This document shows, one piece after another, positions 1-8,400 of a stretch of 64,000 nucleotides of DNA. Origin of the DNA: Syntrophus buswellii (GTDB taxonomy: Bacteria > Desulfobacterota > Syntrophia > Syntrophales > Syntrophaceae); the NCBI RefSeq assembly GCF_046097065.1, contig NZ_CP175563.1, forward strand, positions 1,116,001 to 1,180,000. The letters run 5' to 3'. Position numbers and translations under genes: made by a program. Position 1 is the stretch's first letter. Each line of letters begins with the position of its first letter. The notes under the pieces were generated by a model that worked only from the letters and a program-made list of their open reading frames with translations, was not told the origin of the DNA and did no database searches.

Positions 1-1
1 T

Positions 2-64
2 CTGAATAAGGCCTATGAGAGGATACCGGTATTCTTTCAGCACGGAACTGTCTCCGATAGTTGA
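2..64 (+). CDS. 3' end of an unidentified upstream gene (partial)
   Basis: Frame 2 is open from the left edge and ends with TGA at 62-64, giving 20 residues that finish HGTVSDS. The composition is protein-like and the strand matches the following genes, but too little is visible to name a family. The start lies outside the window. Confidence 0.4.
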   Translation: MNKAYERIPVFFQHGTVSDS

Positions 65-564
65 ACATACAAGCGTTTATGAACGAGTGCTGTAGAAAAC
101 CGCAGCTTTGCCCGTGTGGTGATCGAATAAACAGCCATTCGCATCCCGGCCATCGAGCTTCACAGGTAAAGCACCATCCGCCGGGTTGTGTCAACTGTTT
201 TGTTTTTGAATCTGGCATTCCCGGATCCCGGGGGATATGCCGCCAGGCTGCCGCCGGCCCGCAGCAAGCCCTCCTGATCCGCATATGAAGGGGTGCATAT
301 TTACGGAGCAAGACTTCCGGGAAGACCGGGAAAGGGAAATGCGGGCCGGTGAATTCGGCAGGGCGGACAGAAAAGCCCTCAAGTATTTTTTCATGGGAGG
401 TGCACTGCCGGTGGATTATTTTTCCGTTTTCCTATAAGAACAGGCGGGTCGAAATGAGGCCGGTTAACGAGCACCGGAGGCGGTGCCGGGCATTGCCGGA
501 GATCGATGTGAGTAGGGCATGCTTCATTTTGTCCGACCTTTGACGCCAGGGGGGAACACCGAAT
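65..564. other. Intergenic region without a recognisable gene
   Basis: Short open frames exist on both strands, but none has a convincing ribosome binding site or protein-like composition. I see no tRNA, no clear terminator and no known riboswitch. The promoter of waaF presumably lies here. Confidence 0.5.
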
Positions 565-1698
565 ATGTCCAGAAAGCGGGAACAATTTGCTGATCTTCCG
601 GATCGAGAGGGCAGCGGTTCGTCGTCGGAGATTCCTCTGTTGAGCGTCCGCGGCGGGAAGCGGCTCCGGCGTGAAGGAATACGTAATCTCCTGATCCGGG
701 GCACCAACTGGATCGGGGACGTGGTGATGACCCTTCCGGCCATCGCGTGCATCCGCCGGACCTTTCCCAATGCGCACATCGCGATTCTCGTCAAACCCTG
801 GGTGGCCGACGTCCTTCGCCTTTGTCCCGATGTGGACGAAATTCTGCTCTACAGAAGCCCGGGCATTCACGCAGGGCTGAAGGGGAAGGTCCGTTTGGCC
901 GGGGAGCTGCGGGAGCGTCATTTCGACGCGGCGATCCTGCTGCAGAACGCCATCGAGGCGGCTATTCTGACCCGCATGGCGGGGATTCCGATCCGGGCCG
1001 GGTACAACAGCGACGCCCGTGGAGCCCTGCTGACCCATGCTGTCCGGCGGACCAGGGACGTGCGCCAGATCCACCAGGTGGAATATTATCGCGCCATGGT
1101 GCATGCCCTTGGCTGCGATCTGGTGGAGTCCGGGGTGATGCTGCGGCCGAGAGCAGAGGACCAGGAGCTTGCGGATCGGCTGATGGCACATCATTCCCTG
1201 GAAAAGGGGGCCTTCCTCGTGGGAATCGCACCCGGCGCGGCCTATGGACCGGCAAAAATGTGGTTTCCCGAACGTTTTGCCGCGGTGGCCGACCGGTTTG
1301 CCTCGCAGTTCAACGCACGGATTCTCCTGTTTGGCAGCTCCGGGGACCGAAAAGCCATTGAGGACGTCCAGCGGAGTTCGAGCGTCCCCCTCCTCGATCT
1401 GGCCGGACAAACCTCCCTGCGGGAGGCGATTGTCCTCATTTCCCGCTGCGGTCTCTTTGTTTCCAACGATTCCGGCTTGATGCATGTAGCCGGCGCCCTG
1501 GGAGTTCCCACTGTGGCCATCTTCGGATCCACAAATCCTGCGGCTACCTCCCCGATGGGCACAAAAACCATCGTGGTTCGGGGTAAAGCCGACTGCAGCC
1601 CATGCCTGAAAAAAGTCTGCCCGACGGATTTCCGGTGCATGAAATCCATCGGCGTGGAGGATGTGTACCAGGCGGCCAGAGCCATGATGGAGGCGTAG
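565..1698 (+). CDS. waaF: ADP-heptose:LPS heptosyltransferase II (GT9 family)
   Basis: This enzyme transfers heptose from ADP-heptose to the inner core of lipopolysaccharide at the cytoplasmic face of the inner membrane. The 377-residue protein shows the GT9 landmarks in order: GTNWIGD near residue 47, the nucleotide-sugar region APGAAYGPAKMWF near 225, NDSGLMHVAGA near 304 and STNPAATSP near 323. A cysteine-rich tail (CSPCLKKVCP) is typical of WaaF. About 38 residues precede the conserved beginning (IRNLLIRGTNWIG); I kept the ATG at 565 because AGGGGGG lies just upstream, but a shorter protein is possible. It implies a Gram-negative cell with heptose-containing LPS. No other LPS-core gene is adjacent. 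Confidence 0.9.
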   Translation: MSRKREQFADLPDREGSGSSSEIPLLSVRGGKRLRREGIRNLLIRGTNWIGDVVMTLPAIACIRRTFPNAHIAILVKPWVADVLRLCPDVDEILLYRSPGIHAGLKGKVRLAGELRERHFDAAILLQNAIEAAILTRMAGIPIRAGYNSDARGALLTHAVRRTRDVRQIHQVEYYRAMVHALGCDLVESGVMLRPRAEDQELADRLMAHHSLEKGAFLVGIAPGAAYGPAKMWFPERFAAVADRFASQFNARILLFGSSGDRKAIEDVQRSSSVPLLDLAGQTSLREAIVLISRCGLFVSNDSGLMHVAGALGVPTVAIFGSTNPAATSPMGTKTIVVRGKADCSPCLKKVCPTDFRCMKSIGVEDVYQAARAMMEA

Positions 1699-2041
1699 GG
1701 GCGTTTGGCCAGTCCTTCTTCCTGGGAGGTATCAGGGAGTCAAAAAGAGGAATAAAAATGCTTTGACAGGGTTGTCCTCATATGCTAGGGGACACAATCA
1801 CTTGGGGTAACGGAGTTATTTCCCTGCGTGCTTCCAGGACATTCTTTAAACGTGCATTTCTGATCCATCCGTTCAGCCTTCCGGGTATTCGGAGCTGCGC
1901 AGGGCAACAGGACCTTTTTTTTCATGGCGACCAATCTGAGTCATCTAGTTCAGGCAGACACAAGCAGAATTTCCAGCATCTGTTATTTTTATTATTATTA
2001 TTACGGTGGAATGCGCTTGTGTGCCTTTTCGCGGTAGTTAA

Positions 2042-2074
2042 AAAAGGCCATGGGCGCAAAGCCCATGGCCTTTT
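2042..2074 (+). terminator. Strong hairpin in the leader of the beta-eliminating lyase gene
   Basis: A perfect 14-bp stem (AAAAGGCCATGGGC and its complement) encloses a GCAAA loop, with A residues before and T residues after, so it can terminate on either strand. It lies about 115 bp before the lyase start codon. It either ends transcription from upstream or acts as an attenuator of the lyase. The rest of 1699-2188 holds no gene that I recognise. Confidence 0.7.
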
Positions 2075-2102
2075 AAATTTTGGACGGACAGCGCTGCTGC
2101 CG

Positions 2103-2122
2103 GTTTGTTTGTACGAACGAAC
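2103..2122. promoter_or_regulatory. 20-bp near-palindrome before the lyase gene, candidate operator
   Basis: GTTTGTTTGT is followed directly by ACGAACGAAC, which is its complement except for two symmetric transitions. It lies between the leader hairpin and the lyase ribosome binding site. A regulator-binding role is inference from symmetry and position only. Confidence 0.3.
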
Positions 2123-2188
2123 CTGGCCCTTCTGTGCGCTGTAAGCAGAAACAAACAATAAACTGCTAACCTTTATAAAGGAGGATTT

Positions 2189-3634
2189 ATGAATATCAAA
2201 CTGTCCAATGGGAAAGTGCTCCCAGTGGAAATGCACAAGATCAAGATCATTCAGCAAACACGGCTGCCAAGCGCCGATGAGCGGTTGAAGGCCATGGAGG
2301 AGGCGGGCTACAACACCTTCCTGCTTCGAACCCGGAACGTTTTCCTGGATATGTTGACGGACAGCGGCACCAACGCCATGAGCGACAACCAGCTGGGCGC
2401 CATGATGGTGGCCGATGACGCCTATGCCGGAAGCGAAAGCTTTTACAAACTGGAGGATTCCGTCAGGGACGTGTTCGGAACCCAGTACCTGCTCCCGGTG
2501 CATCAGGGGCGGGCCGCTGAGCACCTCCTGGCCAAGGTTTTGGTCAAGCCTGGCGACGTGGTTCCCATGAACTATCACTTTACGACCACCAAGGCCCATT
2601 TCACCCTGGCCGGGGGAACCGTCCTGGAGATTTTCACCGATGAAGCCCTGAAGACGGACAGCAAAGAGCCTTTCAAAGGCAATATCGATGAGAATAAATT
2701 TCTCGATGTCATCAAGACCTATGGGCCGGAGCACATTTCCTTCGTCCGGATGGAAGCCACAACCAACCTGCTGGGCGGACAGCCCTTTTCCATGGCAAAT
2801 TACAAAAGGATCAAGGAAATCGCCGCGGAAAACAAGGTGAAATTCGTCCTGGACGCCAGCCTGATCTCCGAGCAGGCCTATTTCATCAAACAGCGGGAAC
2901 CCGGTTACGAGAACCGCTCCGTTGCGGAAATTATCAGGGAGCTGGCGGACTTGGCGGATATCGTTTACCTCTCCGGAAGGAAGAGCTGTGCCGTCCGGGG
3001 CGGGTTTATCGCCACCAACACCAAGGAAATCTATGATCTCATTCTTCCCTGGCTTCCCGTCTACGAAGGATTTGCAACCTATGGCGGCATGTCCACGAAA
3101 GAGATCGAGGCCATGGCCGTGGGCGTCCGGGAAATGACCCAGTACAGCGTTGCGAGCAGTTCGGCGGATATGATCCAGTATTTTGCCGAACGGTTAAAGG
3201 AGCGGGGCATTCCCGTGGTGACCCCTCCGGGTGGGCTGGCCTGCCATATTGACGCAACCCGTTTTCTGCCCGACCTGTCCCCCGACAAATACATCGCCGG
3301 TTCCCTGGCCGCGGCTGTCTATCTTGTATCCGGCGCGAGGGGAATGGAGCGTGGCACCGTGTCGGAGCAGCGGGAACCCGACGGTACCGAGGTCTTTTCA
3401 AACCTGGAGCTCCTGAGGCTTGCCGTACCGCGCCGGACTTACACCATCTCGCAGATCGATTACGTCGTTGACCGGGTTTGCTGGCTCTTAAGTCACCGGG
3501 ATCTGATCAAAGGGCTGATCTTTTACGAAGAGCCGCCCATCCTGCGCTTCTTCTTCGGCAAGATGAGGGCCATTGACAACTGGGGCGCAAATCTTGTCGA
3601 GGCCTTCAAAAAAGATTTCGGTCCGGACCTGTAA
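2189..3634 (+). CDS. Beta-eliminating lyase, tyrosine phenol-lyase/tryptophanase family
   Basis: This is a PLP enzyme of the family that cleaves tyrosine to phenol, or tryptophan to indole, plus pyruvate and ammonia. The 481-residue length fits. Family marks include DSGTNAMSD, YAGSESF (active-site Tyr), HQGRAAEHLL (PLP phosphate contact), FTTT and VPRRTYT (carboxylate-binding Arg). The MERG motif matches the arginine that distinguishes tyrosine phenol-lyase, so I lean to that activity. The PLP-lysine loop reads SGRKSCAVRGG, where characterised enzymes have S-x-K-K-D: the second lysine (about residue 265) is kept, but the first is Arg and the Asp is Ser. The start is backed by AAAGGAGG at good spacing. 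The gene stands alone, without a permease beside it, and ends at a strong terminator. Substrate preference is uncertain. Confidence 0.85.
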   Translation: MNIKLSNGKVLPVEMHKIKIIQQTRLPSADERLKAMEEAGYNTFLLRTRNVFLDMLTDSGTNAMSDNQLGAMMVADDAYAGSESFYKLEDSVRDVFGTQYLLPVHQGRAAEHLLAKVLVKPGDVVPMNYHFTTTKAHFTLAGGTVLEIFTDEALKTDSKEPFKGNIDENKFLDVIKTYGPEHISFVRMEATTNLLGGQPFSMANYKRIKEIAAENKVKFVLDASLISEQAYFIKQREPGYENRSVAEIIRELADLADIVYLSGRKSCAVRGGFIATNTKEIYDLILPWLPVYEGFATYGGMSTKEIEAMAVGVREMTQYSVASSSADMIQYFAERLKERGIPVVTPPGGLACHIDATRFLPDLSPDKYIAGSLAAAVYLVSGARGMERGTVSEQREPDGTEVFSNLELLRLAVPRRTYTISQIDYVVDRVCWLLSHRDLIKGLIFYEEPPILRFFFGKMRAIDNWGANLVEAFKKDFGPDL

Positions 3635-3643
3635 GATTATCAC

Positions 3644-3702
3644 AGACAAAGGTTTTTCGGGCACCCGGCTAAACTCCGAATGCCCGGAAAACCTGTCTTT
3701 TA
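3644..3702 (+). terminator. Rho-independent terminator after the lyase gene
   Basis: A long imperfect stem pairs AGACAAAGGTTTTTCGGGCA with TGCCCGGAAAACCTGTCT and ends in a T run, 10 bp after the lyase stop codon. Confidence 0.75.
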
Positions 3703-4089
3703 GCTTTCCGCCCAAAAAGCAGGATTTCTGCTTCCTGTTGGCCGTTCAGCCGCCTCGATCAAAACCCGCTGGTTTCTTCAGCGTGACTGCAGCCGTGACA
3801 CGGCCGGTCGTATCGTTCCGCTTAACCGTGAAAATTCAACAGGTCGTGGTCTTTCTGCCCAGTCAGAAAGACAAAAGCGAAGGTATACTTCCTTGACGCA
3901 GCGTTTCGACTCTGCTGAAGGGAAAAAGCATTCACCCATCCCCTGACCTGCAACGGACGATCACTGATTCGATCCGCTTCCCATGGCTTTTCAACGTCTT
4001 AATCGTATCTTTCAGCGCATTCCCAATTTGTTTCCGGGGTTCCATTGCGCGACCGACTCTGTAATCTTCTCGTCGGACGATCCGCCGAT

Positions 4090-4194
4090 TCAGGCCAGAA
4101 ATTCCCAATGGTTTAAATGAGGGCGGAAGTGCTCATGGACACGCTGTTGCCCCTTCCAATTAAATGCTTCATCGAAGGTGAATTTTATAAACAT
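4090..4194 (-). pseudogene. Short protein-like open frame, possible decayed gene
   Basis: The minus strand encodes 34 residues from an ATG, beginning MFIKFTFDEAFNWKGQQRVH, with very protein-like composition. A second open stretch in another frame continues downstream to about 3930 (MEPRKQIGNALKDTIKTL...). The two together suggest a frameshifted remnant of one gene. I do not recognise the family and see no good ribosome binding site. The remainder of 3703-4319 shows nothing else. Confidence 0.25.
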
Positions 4195-4319
4195 TTATGA
4201 GGGAGTGGGAATGAAAGATGTAAATCCACAAACATGTCGTTACGTGGTATGCCGCCCTTGATCAGTACACTTTATCAGTGGCGAGCTTTGCTTCGGGACC
4301 GTATTCAGGAGGGTTCAGC

Positions 4320-5498
4320 ATGAGCAGTTCAGTAAACTATCCAGGTAAGTCGCTTCGGAACCTCATCTTAAAAAAAGGGCGCTGCCACGGGGGGGCTTGG
4401 AACGGGAATCCGCCCATTGTCAAGGGCAGGGATCCTCTTCCCGGCATTGCGATGTCGTTCATGGCCTGCCTGTTCTTTGCCTTCTTGTTCGTTATTCTTG
4501 GATGTCGGGACCAAGAATCCGCCTTGCCTTACAAGATACTCGACTCGGGAATATGGGCTGAGGAAGCAGGAATTGAATCAACCGGTTGGATTGATAACGA
4601 ACACGTTTTGTTCATCACGAATAAGACATTGAAACCAAGCGGAAGCATCCCCATGGCCAAGTTTTTGACCGTCTGGAATCCGGATTCCGGGAAGGTTGAT
4701 TTTTATCATCAAGCTTTCGGCTTTCAGTGCGTGCGCAAGGGAAATGTGTTCTTTTGGGAAAACAGTGGCTCAAATTCGAAAGCAACAAAATGGGAGTCGA
4801 CAATATATCGTGGCAATGTGAAAAATCCTAAGGAGCACCCTGCCCCGAGGCCGAGTATGGAAATCGACAGTTCATTTGACTGCGATTGGGTGCCTGGGGA
4901 AAGTTTTGGAAGAGCGCCCGTCCGGGCCCCTCACACATACAAATTGAAGGACAAAAATTATATCGAGTTTACAGAACTTCCCAGTAACTCATCCCAGGGA
5001 AAAATGATTTACCATGAAAAGCCGGGAACAAAAGGTATCCCTTTGCCCTTTTATCTCTCTCTGGCGTATCACATTTCCTACAGCGAATTTCTGGATGCGT
5101 ATGTCATTGTTGGAGATAAGCATTCTGTTTATCCAAAACCCGACACCCGGTCATTCTGGATACTGGAGCGTAGCGGTCAGTTGAAAAGCATACCCTATCC
5201 GCAGTCCCTGTTGAAGGGGGCTGTGGAAAATATCTATCCTTTAAAAAGAGGGTATCTGGCCCGTTATTCCCAGGATCAGAAAAAAGGAGCCGGTTCCGAT
5301 GATCGTGGCCTTTGGCTCATTGATGGTGAAAAATCCGTCCGCCTGATTGTCGGCGACATGGGTTCCGTAGCTGTTTCACCTGATGGCTGTAGAGCAGCCT
5401 TTATCCACGCAAAGAATATCAAAGAATATTTCTCCCAGAAGAACCCCTATCGCACAGTCAAGGTCATCGATTTCTGTGAAGGAGAGAATAAGCCATGA
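4320..5498 (+). CDS. Predicted lipoprotein, partner of the RTX lipase
   Basis: I do not recognise the family. The ATG at 4320 follows AGGAGGG at good spacing, but it leaves about 44 residues before the hydrophobic stretch MACLFFAFLFVILGC, which ends in a lipobox-like cysteine; an ATG at 4452 would place that stretch at the N-terminus as a normal lipoprotein signal. After the cysteine the protein is rich in beta-strand patterns with W/D turns, as in a beta-propeller, including SVAVSPDGCRAAFIH near the end. Its stop overlaps the start of the RTX lipase gene (ATGA), so the two are translationally coupled. A role in anchoring, secretion or self-protection against the lipase is inference. Confidence 0.65.
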   Translation: MSSSVNYPGKSLRNLILKKGRCHGGAWNGNPPIVKGRDPLPGIAMSFMACLFFAFLFVILGCRDQESALPYKILDSGIWAEEAGIESTGWIDNEHVLFITNKTLKPSGSIPMAKFLTVWNPDSGKVDFYHQAFGFQCVRKGNVFFWENSGSNSKATKWESTIYRGNVKNPKEHPAPRPSMEIDSSFDCDWVPGESFGRAPVRAPHTYKLKDKNYIEFTELPSNSSQGKMIYHEKPGTKGIPLPFYLSLAYHISYSEFLDAYVIVGDKHSVYPKPDTRSFWILERSGQLKSIPYPQSLLKGAVENIYPLKRGYLARYSQDQKKGAGSDDRGLWLIDGEKSVRLIVGDMGSVAVSPDGCRAAFIHAKNIKEYFSQKNPYRTVKVIDFCEGENKP

Positions 5499-8400
5499 TC
5501 ACGTCGGAAGAAGCAAGAATCCTGTCGAAGGCAGGCCATGCATCCTATGACAATTTGGTAGCGAATAATCAGTACCAGATCGAAAGACATATTAATGAAT
5601 CAAAAACAGGTTTTGACTGTACGATATATCGTAAAATTGGAACAAATGAATTTATTGTTGCTTTTGCAGGCACCAAGGACGGGCAGGATGTTGCGGCGGA
5701 TGTAGCTTTAGGAACAGAGCAGTGGAAAGCGGCAAGGCTTCGTGTTCTTGACAGTCTGAAAGACCTTCAGGCCATCAATATTTCCTTTACTGGTCATAGC
5801 TTGGGTGGGGCAATTGCACAGTATGCTGCATATGATTATATACGCCGTAATCCGAATAATCATGCTGACGTCAAATTGTGCACTTTCAATGGGTTAGGTG
5901 GCAAGGACGGGCTTGCTAAAATGTACTCTGATGATTTTTCTTCTGGTACCTTTGACAAGATTGTCCGTCAAATCGAGTCCGCTCACTTTTTCGCATCCTC
6001 CTCTGGCACCTCTGATATTGTTTCACGCCTCGGCGGAGGGCATCTGGGCGGGAATACTTACGAAATAAAGATGACCACACTCAAGGCGGGTTTAGTGACC
6101 ATTCACCAAGCCTGGAATGATTTCTTCAACCTTACGATACCCGAAGTCACCACCTCTCCTGATTATATCCACATCCCAAGGGCCCAGAAGATCGCTGAGA
6201 TCGTTACATACCTGGGATCAGACGGAAAGATGGCAGACTTGGAGGGCTGGTTTAAAGCGGCAGGCGGTGTGCTGATTGCTTTTAGTTTGTTGTCCGATTC
6301 TGAGCTTAATGAAATTTTCAATGCATTGAATACAAGCCACTTTATCGCAGACAGTAATCAGGTTAGAGAGCTACCACTTCTTGCACGTCTCAGCTTTGCA
6401 ATACTCGGACTTAAAGCATTTAACGATGGTCAAATCATCCATCTTGCAACAAATGTTCAGGAGATGACGGTCCAGGCCATTAAGGATACCGTAATGGCAA
6501 TGGAGGAAGCGAACAAAATACTTCAAGCTGCTTGGGAGGAAGCAATTGAAACAGCCTCGGATTCAATCGAAATCACCGCCGAACTATATACCACGACTTT
6601 TAATTTCGCCGTGGCAAGAATAGCTGATTTACTCAGCATGTACAGTAATGCAGTTGATTATAACTCCAGCAACTGGAGTGAAATTCAAGTGTTAGGTAAA
6701 CAGGTTGTCTCTTGGATAAATGATCAACTTCTGTTTTTCAGCAACAATGCAATGGGAGTAATCAATGTTTTTCTTGAAATAGTCGATTGCAATAGTCTTG
6801 GCGCAGCACTGCTCCGCAGCCTTTTCAACGCCGCAGAAGCCGTAATCAGTCCGATTGTGTTGGATCTGGATGGGGATGGGGTGGAGACGACCGGGGTGAA
6901 GGCCGGTGTTTACTTCGATCACGACGCGAACGGTTTTGCTGAACAGACGGGATGGGCAAAGCCTGACGATGGGCTGCTTGTCCTCGACAGAAACGGAAAC
7001 GGGGCCATCGATAGTGGCCGGGAGCTTTTCGGCAGTCAGACCTTGCTGGCAAGTGGAAGCAGAGCCGCCAATGGCTTCCAGGCATTGGCTGAACTTGACG
7101 GGAATGCGGACGGGAAAATCGATGCAAACGATGCCGCCTACGGGAACTTGAAGATATGGCAGGATCTGGACCGAGATGGTTATTCAAATCTGGGGGAACT
7201 TAAAAGCCTCTCCGAGATGGGCATCGTCTCGATCGATACCGGTTTTACGGATTCCACGGTGGTTGATGGCAGTGGCAATGCCCATAGGCAGGTTGGCTCC
7301 TATCAAAAAGCTGACGGCACAACGGGAATCGCCGCTGACGTCTGGTTCCTGGCGGATAAAATGTTTACGATGGCTGCCGAAACGCCGGATATCCCGGCGG
7401 ATATCGCCGTTTTGCCTCATTTGCGAGGTTCCGGCAATGTTTATGATCTGCATGAGGCTATGGTGAGGGATTCCAGCGGGACGCTGAAACTTCTCATCCA
7501 GCAGTTTATCGATGCAGCCGAACCGGTTGTCCGGACCGGGCTGATGGACCAGATCCTTTTCAAATGGACGGGAAGCGACGGCGTCTCTCCTACCAGCCGT
7601 GGCCCCTTTTTCGATGCACGAAAACTGGCGGTTTTGGAACAGATGATTGGCGAGGATTTTCTTCAAGGTGCCAATCCGGATCCGGGGCCAGGGGCGATTC
7701 ATCCTCTTGATGATGCATACACGATCTTGGAGGAATCCCTATATGGCTCCCTCATGGCTCAGACACATCTCAAGGATGTTTACTCACAAATCACCTATTA
7801 CTGGGACGTGGACGATTCGTCCATCAGAGGCGACCTCAGTGGTGCAATCACATATATCCGGAATGAACTGGATGGGGATCTTGATTCGGGAAAGCAGATC
7901 CTGGCTGAATTCGTAAGAACCCTGAGGGGGATGAATGCAGATGAACAGACTAATTTTTCTTCCTTTTGTGATGCCTTTGCCTCCCAGGGTGAGGAACTGA
8001 TTCAGATTATTGAAGAAGCAGGCAGAAACGTGATTTTCCTGGGAACAGGCAATGACTCAATACCGGAAAGTGGTTTAAAGGATCTGATCTATGGGTATGG
8101 TGGGGATGATAATCTCCTGGGTGGAAGGAACAATGATAAGATCGATGGAGGTGAAGGGAACGATTCACTTAACGGTGGTTCCGGCAGTGATATTTTGCAG
8201 GGGGGGCCGGGAGATGACAGCCTTGCGGGCGGTTCGGGAAATGATATTTTGAACGGCGGCCCAGGAAACGATTATCTGCAGGGGAATGAGGGCAGCGATA
8301 CGTATCGGTTTACGCGGGGATATGGTGAAGACCGGATCGTGAACCCGGATGACGGCGATGCCGGTGTTGACACCCTGCAGTTCACGAGAGGGGTCAACCG

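Noticed and set aside
391..1485. Long minus-strand open frame opposite waaF
   Set aside because: It is the antisense of a clear GT9 gene, in G+C-rich DNA where antisense frames stay open; its translation has no family features.
1782..2144. 120-residue open frame before the lyase gene
   Set aside because: It runs through the leader hairpin and has no ribosome binding site or family features.
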